Shown: positions 25,683 through 33,701 of the stretch, piece by piece
Position numbering within the stretch: position 1 is the first letter of the stretch
How the letters are laid out: the number at the start of each line of letters is the position of its first letter
Source of the DNA: Candidatus Curtissbacteria bacterium RIFOXYA1_FULL_41_14
Lineage (GTDB): Bacteria > Patescibacteriota > Microgenomatia > Curtissbacterales > GWA2-41-24
Length of the DNA: 47,072 bases
NCBI GenBank assembly: GCA_001775095.1
Contig: MFCA01000013.1
Coordinates: 22,618 to 69,689 of the forward strand
Direction of reading: 5' to 3'
Translations under genes and position numbers: made by a program
The notes under the pieces: generated by a model
The model's database searches: none
The model's input: the letters and a program-made list of their open reading frames with translations, nothing else
What the model was told of the DNA's origin: nothing

Positions 25683-26234
25683 ATGCGCGATTTGGGACAA
25701 CAAAATTTTGGCAAGTTGCAGCATACTTCAAAAAACAAAATAATCTTTCGGGCGGTTGTTTTTTTAATAATTGTTGGTGGTGTATTCTACTTCGCAAGAT
25801 CACGTTTTAGTTTTTCAGGCGAGAGTGGTTCATCTATTATATTGCGAGAGGCACCTCGAGGACTTACCCCGGTAGAAATTGATGGTTCAATCGAAGATTT
25901 AGAAGGGATTGATTTAACTACTCAGCAGGCGACTTTTGAGGATGTTAAATACAATGGCCAAGCGACTGCCACCGCTACAAGATCTTTTGGCGGGGGTACC
26001 TATATCCTTACTGTAGATGCGACACTGCCTGATCCTGTCAATGTTTCATATCAAGTTTGGCTGGTAGGTGGAGGTAAAGCAACCCCGATTGATTACATGA
26101 GTGGTTCAAAAACGTCCTGGAGTTTGAATTTGAGAAGCTTGGACAAATATTCACAATATGACGGAATTTGGATAACACTTGAGAGAACAAAAGACAGTCT
26201 TTCCGAAGAGCATGTGATGGAAGGCTCCTTTTAA
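25683..26234 (+). CDS. anchored extracytoplasmic protein, hypothetical
   Basis: N-terminal TM IIFRAVVFLIIVGGVFYFA followed by a beta-rich domain. Confidence 0.6.
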   Translation: MRDLGQQNFGKLQHTSKNKIIFRAVVFLIIVGGVFYFARSRFSFSGESGSSIILREAPRGLTPVEIDGSIEDLEGIDLTTQQATFEDVKYNGQATATATRSFGGGTYILTVDATLPDPVNVSYQVWLVGGGKATPIDYMSGSKTSWSLNLRSLDKYSQYDGIWITLERTKDSLSEEHVMEGSF

Positions 26235-26256
26235 AATTCTACACTTCGTGAAAGTT

Positions 26257-26380
26257 ATATCAGCAGGTCGCCTTGGCACAATTCTTCGAATTCGTGCCAA
26301 TGGCGCTCCTCTGATATGTCTTCCTCTGCATTCGCAGAGCGACATATATCAGATTGTGCATAGCACAAGGCTGATATATA
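26257..26380. repeat. Tandem hairpin cluster with ATATCAG..CTGATAT outer stems
   Basis: 26257-26317 (ATATCAGCAGGTCGCCTTGGCAC..GTGCCAATGGCGCTCCTCTGATAT), 26315-26345 (ATGTC..CTCTGC..GCAGAG..GACAT), 26345-26380 (TATATCAG..TTGTGC..GCACAA..CTGATATA). Confidence 0.85.
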
Positions 26381-26392
26381 ATTTTCTTCAGT

Positions 26393-26812
26393 GTGAAGAA
26401 AATTATGGTTTTTGGGGCTTTTGATTGTTTGCACCCCGGGCATTTGGATTTTTTCAAACAGGCCAAAAAGCATGGAGATTATTTAATTGTTTCCGTGGGG
26501 ACTGACAAAAACGTCAAAAAAATAAAAGGCAGAAGGCCGCTTTTCAACGAAGAGGAGCGACTGGCACTTGTTAGAGAGTGCAAAATTGTTGATAGAGCAG
26601 TGTTGGGAAGGGAAAGTAAATTCTATGAACATATCGCCGATTATCGGCCGGATATAATTTGTTTGGGTTACGATCAGTGGGCGCAGGAAGACGATGTAAC
26701 AACTAAACTATCAAAAGTTGGCCTTGGGAAAACGAAAGTATTAAGACTTAAACCATACCAGCAGAGTAGGGCTAAATCGAAAGTTGTCAAAACAAAGTCA
26801 GTAGATTTCTAA
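26393..26812 (+). CDS. cytidylyltransferase-like nucleotidyltransferase
   Basis: MVFGAFDCLHPGHLDFFKQAKKHGDYLIVSVGTD (HxGH). Confidence 0.88.
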   Translation: MKKIMVFGAFDCLHPGHLDFFKQAKKHGDYLIVSVGTDKNVKKIKGRRPLFNEEERLALVRECKIVDRAVLGRESKFYEHIADYRPDIICLGYDQWAQEDDVTTKLSKVGLGKTKVLRLKPYQQSRAKSKVVKTKSVDF

Positions 26813-27168
26813 TGCCTTAGGCGACTTATTAATTTGTTGAATATGCCTCTCTTATGCTCTTTTGAAATATTTTTTTCCTTTGTTCTTACCAAAATTTTCT
26901 TCATCCTCTCGCAAGCTTTATCAATTGCCTTTTCAAGATCTCTTTGCGTATCGACAAGCTCCAGAATCTTTTCTGGAATATGGACGGTTAGCTCACACGA
27001 ATAATCTTTTTCTTTTCCGCGATGAGCTTCCTGGGAAAAAAGCCTGACGGTGATATTTTGAATTTTGGGGTTATATTTTAGAAGTTTATTAGTTTTTTTA
27101 TAAGCATACTTTTTAAGTTTGGGTGAAGATTCTAGGTGAAGACCGGAGAGAGTGATGTTCATTGTCAA
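26809..27168 (-). CDS. raiA: ribosome hibernation promoting factor/RaiA family
   Basis: MNITLSGLHLESSPKLKKYAYKKTNKLLKY. Confidence 0.8.
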   Translation of the reverse strand: MTMNITLSGLHLESSPKLKKYAYKKTNKLLKYNPKIQNITVRLFSQEAHRGKEKDYSCELTVHIPEKILELVDTQRDLEKAIDKACERMKKILVRTKEKNISKEHKRGIFNKLISRLRH

Positions 27169-27230
27169 GTTCTGGACTATTATACACGAGTTGCTTTTTA
27201 TGTTAAAACCATGTAATCTGATGGCCAGAC

Positions 27231-27524
27231 ATGTTTGATAAACTACAACAGCTAAAAGAGTTAAAAAAGATGCGCGATGAGGCGATGCAAATCCAGAGGA
27301 CTTTGGATAGTGAAACTCTGGAGGTAGAGAAAAGGGGAGTCAAGATTAAGTTGACTTTGGCTCAGAGGTTTATATCCATTGAGGCAAACGGTAAGAGTGA
27401 AGAAGATATTATTGAGGCGGTTAATGAAGCCGTCAAAGAAAGTCAAAAGCGAGCCGCCAAGAAAATGCAGGGAATGGTAGGATTGGAAGGTCTCAAAGGC
27501 ATGTTCGGCGGTGGAGGCAGTTAG
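27231..27524 (+). CDS. YbaB/EbfC family nucleoid-associated protein
   Basis: MFDKLQQLKELKKMRDEAMQIQRTLDSETLEVE; KKMQGMVGLEGLKGMF. Confidence 0.75.
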   Translation: MFDKLQQLKELKKMRDEAMQIQRTLDSETLEVEKRGVKIKLTLAQRFISIEANGKSEEDIIEAVNEAVKESQKRAAKKMQGMVGLEGLKGMFGGGGS

Positions 27525-27630
27525 CTATTTAATCAACTATAGGTTTTTAACTCTCAGAATTTAGCTTCAATTTTGCGTAGTATTACCCCATATTTTGACA
27601 AAGACTACTGTATAGTTTACTATTCTGTCT

Positions 27631-28158
27631 ATGTTTATTCCGCTATCAGAAGTTCCATCCAGAACTATGGGAAGTGGCGAAGAGCGTCATTATTTCTTAT
27701 TTCATGAGCGCAATCCAGAGCTCCCGGTTGAAGTAGTGATCACAAGATTGCCACCATTATTTGGCGCCGAAAAAAACTGGCATCAGCATGACTTTGTTGA
27801 AGAATTTTCTGTACCGTTAACGGGCGAGATCATCATTCGTGAGAAGAATGATGGAAAAATCCAAAAAAGAAGACATCTCTCAAAAGCTGTTCTAAAAGAC
27901 GCCGAATGGGTTGCCGGAGTTGCCTGCGAGAGTGACAGACAGGTCACTTTGTACATCGAGCATCCTGCCGGTACAAGAAGAGAGGTAAAGATCGCGTTTG
28001 ATCCAAAATATACAGAAGGCAAAGAGTTACACACAGTAGAAAATCCTACCAGCGACATGGTCACGATGGTGACGATGAAAAGAGTGCCGAAAAAGATTTT
28101 AAGAAAAGACCCGTTAATATTTAGAGTTGACCGAACTCCTTCTTTGGAGGAAAGGTAA
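27631..28158 (+). CDS. cupin-like hypothetical protein
   Basis: KNWHQHDFVEEFSVPLTGEIIIREK. Confidence 0.5.
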   Translation: MFIPLSEVPSRTMGSGEERHYFLFHERNPELPVEVVITRLPPLFGAEKNWHQHDFVEEFSVPLTGEIIIREKNDGKIQKRRHLSKAVLKDAEWVAGVACESDRQVTLYIEHPAGTRREVKIAFDPKYTEGKELHTVENPTSDMVTMVTMKRVPKKILRKDPLIFRVDRTPSLEER

Positions 28159-28226
28159 AGTCTAAATAACTTCAAAACGTTCCCTATACTTGCTATACTC
28201 CTATTAAAGTAAGGGAAAGAGTTTAA

Positions 28227-28880
28227 ATGAAAGTTCCAAAGAGTGTTGCAGATTTAATTGAGGCATTTGAGGCATTACCTGGGATTGGACCGAAAACGGC
28301 AGCAAGACTAACTTATTATCTTTTGCATGCGCCTGACAATCTTTCACAAAAGCTTTCAGAAGCACTTTCTGAACTTAAGTTAAAGACCAAAATCTGCTCG
28401 ATCTGTCAAAACATTACGGAAACTGATCCTTGCGAAATTTGCGACGATCCGCAAAGAGACCAGTCAATAATTTGCGTGGTTGAAGATCCATTGGATGTTT
28501 GGGCGATTGAGAAGAGCGCAAGTTTTGTCGGCCTTTATCATGTATTGCACGGAGTGATTGCACCTCTTGAAAACATCGGGCCGGAAGATTTGAGGATAAA
28601 TGAGCTTTTAGCACGATTGAAACCAGTGCACACCCCCGGGGTGAAGTCTGGACGCAACCTTGAGAGTGCCCTGGGGGTGAGGCAAGCGGTCAAAGAGATT
28701 ATTCTGGCTACAAATCCCTCAATGGAGGGGGAAGCGACTGCAATGTACATCCAGAGGCTAGTCAAACCGCTGGATATTAAGATAACAAGGATTGCCAGGG
28801 GCATTCCAATAGGTGCCGAACTGGAGTACGCTGATGAGATTACTGTGCGTCGGGCAGTTGAAGGAAGAAAAGAATACTAA
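28227..28880 (+). CDS. recR: recombination protein RecR
   Basis: LPGIGPKTAARLTYYLL; CSICQNITETDPCEIC; ILATNPSMEGEATAMYI. Confidence 0.96.
   Translation: MKVPKSVADLIEAFEALPGIGPKTAARLTYYLLHAPDNLSQKLSEALSELKLKTKICSICQNITETDPCEICDDPQRDQSIICVVEDPLDVWAIEKSASFVGLYHVLHGVIAPLENIGPEDLRINELLARLKPVHTPGVKSGRNLESALGVRQAVKEIILATNPSMEGEATAMYIQRLVKPLDIKITRIARGIPIGAELEYADEITVRRAVEGRKEY
28631..28680. repeat. In-frame CACCCCNGGGGTG-type element in recR
   Basis: CACCCCCGGGGTG (28631-28643) and GCCCTGGGGGTGA (28668-28680); spacer nearly identical to the purH-like copy. Confidence 0.9.
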
Positions 28881-29006
28881 ATCTTTTAAAATTTTCAATT
28901 TACAATTTTAAATTTTCAATCAATTTTAAAAATTAAATGATTAAAAATTTATTTTGCGTTAGTCTTTAGTCATTAGTCGATTTTTTCCTGTACAATTGAA
29001 TTATAG

Positions 29007-29405
29007 ATGGACGACGGTGGTTCGATTGTATCTGATGTAGCTGAGGCTGCCGCTCACGTCGGCGGCAGTTTGTTGGGCGAGATTAAAAAAATCGGCCAGA
29101 CAGCCACGTCCCAAATGACCGGTAGCCAGTCTCAGACTCCGACAGCGGACGACGTAGCAAAGCTTCAAAAAAATGAACAGGAATTCAAAAAAGACGCTAT
29201 CCCGGAAGTTCAGGCACGAATTCAGGCAATTTATGCCGAATATGCAGCAAAGAAGAAAAAAGAACAGATGATGGCAGAGCAACAAACCGAGGCGGTTGAG
29301 GAGCAGAAGCAAGAGCTTAATGAAGCGAAGAAGCAACAGATAGATCAGTCAAATCCGGCAATAGCAAAAAATCGCGCCGAGATCAAAAATTACGGAGCGG
29401 AGTAA
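29007..29405 (+). CDS. hypothetical coiled-coil protein
   Basis: ORF with charged helical composition. Confidence 0.6.
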   Translation: MDDGGSIVSDVAEAAAHVGGSLLGEIKKIGQTATSQMTGSQSQTPTADDVAKLQKNEQEFKKDAIPEVQARIQAIYAEYAAKKKKEQMMAEQQTEAVEEQKQELNEAKKQQIDQSNPAIAKNRAEIKNYGAE

Positions 29406-29430
29406 CATATTTTGACTATCGGACATAAAA

Positions 29431-29649
29431 ATGGTAAAAGATAGCAAGGTTAAAATGGATAAAGAAGCTGGAGAACGGTCAGTCCAACCTGAACAAGGGG
29501 CAGTTGAACCTGCTGATCCAGTTATTGGTTCTCAGGAAATTAGTGAAGGTAATTTATCTTTAAATTTCCGTCGCTTTATTAGGGCGTTTTTCAAGAGACG
29601 GAGAGGTGTTTTGGAAAAGTTAGAACAATCTGATAGAAATGGTGAGTGA
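29431..29649 (+). CDS. small hypothetical protein preceding doc
   Basis: 72-aa ORF overlapping the doc start by 11 bp. Confidence 0.5.
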   Translation: MVKDSKVKMDKEAGERSVQPEQGAVEPADPVIGSQEISEGNLSLNFRRFIRAFFKRRRGVLEKLEQSDRNGE

Positions 29650-30139
29650 AAATACTTCAGAGCTTGAGCATGATGTTGATCAAAGGATTGTAGAGCGTGT
29701 TTGTAATTTAACTCATCAGAGTATTTATGCTCACGCAAGGTTAATCAGGGAGATTGGTGGGACTCCAGGTTTAAGAGACGAATCGATTTTAAATTCAGCG
29801 ATTTCCGCACCTTTTGCAACCTTTTATAATGAGGATTTACATCCAACAATTTTTGATAAGGCTGGAGCTTTAATGCGTTCAATCTCACTTGACCATCCTT
29901 TCGTAGATGGGAACAAGCGAGTTAGTTTAACAATGACAGCTGCTTTTTTATTTGAACATGGTTTTGCTTTGAAAGATAGTTTAGGAGATGATGGTATTGT
30001 CGAATTTTGTTTGTCGATAGCAAGAGGTGAGAGAACAGTTGAGGAAATTGCCAATTGGCTTCGAAATAATACTGATAGAGCTTCAGCACGTTCGTTTAAA
30101 AAAATAATGGAGCAATTACATGACACCGCGAGTGCTTAA
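29639..30139 (+). CDS. doc: Fic/Doc family protein
   Basis: HPFVDGNKRVSLTMTAAFL. Confidence 0.92.
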   Translation: MVSENTSELEHDVDQRIVERVCNLTHQSIYAHARLIREIGGTPGLRDESILNSAISAPFATFYNEDLHPTIFDKAGALMRSISLDHPFVDGNKRVSLTMTAAFLFEHGFALKDSLGDDGIVEFCLSIARGERTVEEIANWLRNNTDRASARSFKKIMEQLHDTASA

Positions 30140-31526
30140 ACTTTATAATTTTCTTTCCAGGAAAGTTGAGGAGTTTAAGCCTATTAGGGAAACTGTTGGT
30201 CTTTATACCTGCGGACCTACGGTTTATGACTATGTTCATATCGGCAACTGGCGGACGTTTGTTTTTGAAGATATTTTAAAAAGAGCCTTGCTTTTCAATG
30301 GCTACAAAGTTAAGCATGTGATGAACATTACAGATATCGATGACAAGATAATTAAAGCGTCTAGGAATCAGCGTCTAGCGTTTAGGGAAATTGCTGACAA
30401 ATACGAAAAGGCTTTTTTTGACGACTTGGCAAAACTTAATATAATCAAAGCCGATATTTATCCGAGAGCGACGGAAAATATTAGTTCAATGATTCAAATC
30501 ATTGAACTGCTTATTAGTAAGGGCTTTGCTTACAAAACTGATGACGGGGTTTATTTTGCAATTGGGAAATTTAAAAATTACGGTGAACTTTCAAATTTAT
30601 CAAAAAGGAAGATCAAAACCGGAGCAAGAGTCGCTGTTGATCAGTATGATAAAGATCAGCCGGCCGACTTCGCGCTGTGGAAGTTCCCATCTGGTAACAC
30701 CCCTGGGGTGAACCAGGCTGAATCATTGCGCACCCCAGGGGTGAGTCAAGTTGATCCAAGTTGGGATGCGCCGTTTGGCAAAGGTAGGCCGGGTTGGCAT
30801 ATAGAGTGCAGCGCGATGGCTCAGAAATATTTAGGAGATATGCTCGACATACACACCGGCGGTGTTGATCTTTTATTTCCCCATCACGAAAACGAAATTG
30901 CCCAATCTGAGGCCGCAACAGATAAAAAGTTTGTCAATTTCTGGCTGGAAGGTGAGCATCTCTTAGTTGCAGGTGAGAAAATGGCAAAATCTCTTGGGAA
31001 CATTTATACACTCGAGGAGGTTATAAAAAGGGATTTTGATCCGATCTCGCTTCGCTATTTGTTTTTAACTGCTCACTATAGATCAAAATTGAATTTTACC
31101 TGGAAAAGCTTGGAAGCTGCCCAGAACACTTTAGAGAATTTGACAGAAGAGGTTTTAAATTGGGATGATCCTAAAATCGGTTGTGCAGAATTTGAAGGCA
31201 ATTTTGCCCAGGCAATAAATAACGATCTTGATATGCCAAAGGCAGTATCCGTTATGTGGGAGTTGGTTAAGAGCGATTATCCGACAAGTGCCAAACATCA
31301 GTCGATTCTGATGATGGATAAAGTGTTGGGACTAAGTCTTGATAAGATAAAACCGGAAAAGTTACCAGAAGGTGCACAAGAATTAATTCAAAAGCGAGAA
31401 GAGTCAAGAAGACAGGGGAAATTTGAAGAATCTGATGAATTGAGAATCAAACTCCAGAAGATGGGTGTTTACGTTGAGGATACGCCAGAAGGTCCGAGAT
31501 GGAAAGTAAAATCAAAGTCAAAGTGA
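30120..31526 (+). CDS. cysS: cysteinyl-tRNA synthetase
   Basis: YTCGPTVYDYVHIGNWRTFVFED; GRPGWHIECSAM; KMAKSLGN. Confidence 0.97.
   Translation: MTPRVLKLYNFLSRKVEEFKPIRETVGLYTCGPTVYDYVHIGNWRTFVFEDILKRALLFNGYKVKHVMNITDIDDKIIKASRNQRLAFREIADKYEKAFFDDLAKLNIIKADIYPRATENISSMIQIIELLISKGFAYKTDDGVYFAIGKFKNYGELSNLSKRKIKTGARVAVDQYDKDQPADFALWKFPSGNTPGVNQAESLRTPGVSQVDPSWDAPFGKGRPGWHIECSAMAQKYLGDMLDIHTGGVDLLFPHHENEIAQSEAATDKKFVNFWLEGEHLLVAGEKMAKSLGNIYTLEEVIKRDFDPISLRYLFLTAHYRSKLNFTWKSLEAAQNTLENLTEEVLNWDDPKIGCAEFEGNFAQAINNDLDMPKAVSVMWELVKSDYPTSAKHQSILMMDKVLGLSLDKIKPEKLPEGAQELIQKREESRRQGKFEESDELRIKLQKMGVYVEDTPEGPRWKVKSKSK
30698..30743. repeat. In-frame CACCCCNGGGGTG pair in cysS
   Basis: CACCCCTGGGGTG (30698-30710) and CACCCCAGGGGTG (30731-30743). 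Confidence 0.9.
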
Positions 31527-31532
31527 AAGTGA

Positions 31533-31624
31533 AAACCTTGTTATTCTTCGAACGAAGTGAGAAGTTTGATAGTTCTTGCTACGGAGAGTATCAGACGGTA
31601 CTCTCCTACGCTCGAACGATATAG
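31533..31624. repeat. Outer palindromic repeat with nested 24-bp GGAGAGTATCAGACGGTACTCTCC (31583-31606)
   Basis: AAACCTTGTTATTCTTCGAACGAAGTGAGAAGT..CTTGCTAC[24 bp]TACGCTCGAACGATATAGG; inverted relative to 7903-7990. Confidence 0.88.
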
Positions 31625-31658
31625 GTTTTCAACAAGCTCAGGGGGTTATAATAAATAC

Positions 31659-32330
31659 GTGATTCAGGTAATTAAAGTCAAGGACAGGCTTTTGGGTAAT
31701 TTTAGGGCAAATAGCCTTCTTCGGATTTTCGTTGACTCTTCCACACTTTTGGCACTTTCCGGCGGCACTTCACCAAATTACAATCAGATGATTGTAATTC
31801 CCCGCAACATTTTGCCCGGTACTGCCTGTATGGTCGACGAACGCTATGGACCATCTGATCATACGGATAGCAATGAGATGGTGCTCACGCAATCAGGTTT
31901 GATTGATTTCTTTAAATCCAAAAACGTGAATTTTGTTAAAATTTTATCGCAGCTCCCGTTTGAGGAAACTGCTTTCGATTATGACAGAAGGCTAAGAGAG
32001 CTTTTTGTCAAATATGAGAAAAAAGTAGCGGTGGTGGGTATCGGAAATGACCTGCACACGGCGGGAATCTTTGCCAATAGTTTGGCAATTACTTCGCCTA
32101 AGTTTGTTGTTTCCCAAGTTGTTAACAATGAATTCCCTAAGCGAATTACGATGACACTTAAAACTTTAAAGCGTTTTAACGCTTTTATAATACTGACCTT
32201 TGGCCAGGAGAAAAAAGAGGCTTTGGTCAGGTTACTGGCAGATAAGGATGGGGATATAAATAAATATCCAGCGCTTTTTTTCAATAAGACTGCGATTAAG
32301 TCTTTTTTAATAACGGATGTTGATCTTTAG
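31659..32330 (+). CDS. pgl: 6-phosphogluconolactonase/glucosamine-6-P isomerase family
   Basis: ALSGGTSPNYNQM; VDERYGPSDHTDSNEMV; VVGIGNDLHTAGIF. GTG start chosen; track N-term is repeat. Confidence 0.78.
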   Translation: MIQVIKVKDRLLGNFRANSLLRIFVDSSTLLALSGGTSPNYNQMIVIPRNILPGTACMVDERYGPSDHTDSNEMVLTQSGLIDFFKSKNVNFVKILSQLPFEETAFDYDRRLRELFVKYEKKVAVVGIGNDLHTAGIFANSLAITSPKFVVSQVVNNEFPKRITMTLKTLKRFNAFIILTFGQEKKEALVRLLADKDGDINKYPALFFNKTAIKSFLITDVDL

Positions 32331-32406
32331 AAATTCTAAATCCGAAGCACGAAATACGAAATTGTTTCGGATTTCGAATTTTGACATTCGAATTTAAGAT
32401 AAAGAT

Positions 32407-33432
32407 ATGAAGCTTGGTTTTGTAGGCCTCGGAAAAATGGGTTCTAGGATGGTGGTTAAGCTACTGTCTGAGGGACACGAGGTCGTAGTTTGGAATCGCT
32501 CCAAAGAGCGAATTTCAAATTTCCAATTGTTGTTAAAAAACAATTTTTCTTCGAAAAAGCAAATTTCCAATTTCAAATATAAAAATAATCTCAAAGCAGC
32601 TAAAAATCTTCAAGATCTCACCGGAAATCTAGATTCACCCCGAGTTGTCTGGTTGATGGTGCCGGCCCGTTCGACAGGTTCGACAAGCTCACTGCAAGCA
32701 AGCTCAGTGTCGGTGACTGGAGACGCGACGCAGGAAATTCTTGATCAGGTTGAGAAATTTATCGGCAAGGATGACATAGTTATCGATGGCGGCAACGCGC
32801 ATTTTGGGGATACCCAGAGACGATATGAGTATTTTAAGAAAAAAGGAATTCATTTTTTGGGAATTGGAGTTTCGGGCGGAATAATTGCAGCGGAGGAAGG
32901 ATACCCTATGATGGCGGGCGGTGCGAAAAAAGGTTATCAATACATCAGACCAATTCTGGATTCTCTGGCAAAATCGAACGGTTCTCATCAATATTTCGGT
33001 GAAGGGGGAGCCGGGCATTTTGTCAAAATGGTCCACAACGGAATTGAATACGGAATTATGCAGTCGATTGGTGAAGGCTTCGGTGTTCTTGAAAAGTCTC
33101 CATATAATCTGGATTTAGTTAAAGTGGCAAAACTTTATCAAAAGGGCACACTGGTATCCGGGTTTATGATGGAGCGGACTATTGAAGCTTTAGCAAAAGA
33201 TCCAAAACTCTCAAAACTGACTGGTTTCATTGAAGATTCTGGCGAGGGCCGCTGGACGATTGATCAGGCAAAAAAAGAAAAAGTACCAGTTGAGATTATC
33301 GAAGAGTCATTAGACTTTAGAGTTAAGAGTAGAAAAGATCCAAAAATTGCTGCAAGTTTTGCAGCCCGAATGGTGGCGGCACTTAGAAATGTCTTCGGGG
33401 GACACGAGGTGAAAAGTAAGACTAAAGACTAA
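32407..33432 (+). CDS. gnd: 6-phosphogluconate dehydrogenase (decarboxylating)
   Basis: MKLGFVGLGKMGSRMVVKLLSEGHEVVVWNR; DGGNAHFGDTQRR; GGAGHFVKMVHNGIEYG. Confidence 0.93.
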   Translation: MKLGFVGLGKMGSRMVVKLLSEGHEVVVWNRSKERISNFQLLLKNNFSSKKQISNFKYKNNLKAAKNLQDLTGNLDSPRVVWLMVPARSTGSTSSLQASSVSVTGDATQEILDQVEKFIGKDDIVIDGGNAHFGDTQRRYEYFKKKGIHFLGIGVSGGIIAAEEGYPMMAGGAKKGYQYIRPILDSLAKSNGSHQYFGEGGAGHFVKMVHNGIEYGIMQSIGEGFGVLEKSPYNLDLVKVAKLYQKGTLVSGFMMERTIEALAKDPKLSKLTGFIEDSGEGRWTIDQAKKEKVPVEIIEESLDFRVKSRKDPKIAASFAARMVAALRNVFGGHEVKSKTKD

Positions 33433-33433
33433 A

Positions 33434-33690
33434 ATTTTCTAATTGGCTCCAATTACAAATAAAATCCTAAACTCTAAATTCTAAACTCTAAACAATTTCA
33501 AAATTCAAATATTCAAATGATCAAGAAATGATAGTCTATTGGAAACCTTATCCTTCGAACAAAGTGAGAAGTTTGAGTTCTCGCCCTGAGTTTCGACGAA
33601 GGGCTCGAACAATATAGTTATCCTCCTGTTTTGAATTTTGTATTTTACCTTATCTGAATTTGTTTAGGATTTAGGATTTAGAAATTAGAA
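33434..33690 (-). repeat. Approximately 230-bp composite repeat, copy B, with different inner palindrome
   Basis: Reverse complement matches 7829-8062; inner CCCTGAGTTTCGACGAAGGG at 33584-33603 replaces GGAGAGTACC.. Confidence 0.8.
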
Positions 33691-33701
33691 ATTTGGTGGG
33701 C

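Noticed and set aside
425-30743. CRISPR-like arrays from repeated CACCCCNGGGGTG or TTCGAAC units
   Set aside because: Copies are dispersed or paired, not regularly spaced with unique spacers, and no cas genes are visible.
31557-31658. N-terminal extension of the pgl ORF
   Set aside because: Encoded by the palindromic repeat; family homology begins near the GTG at 31659.
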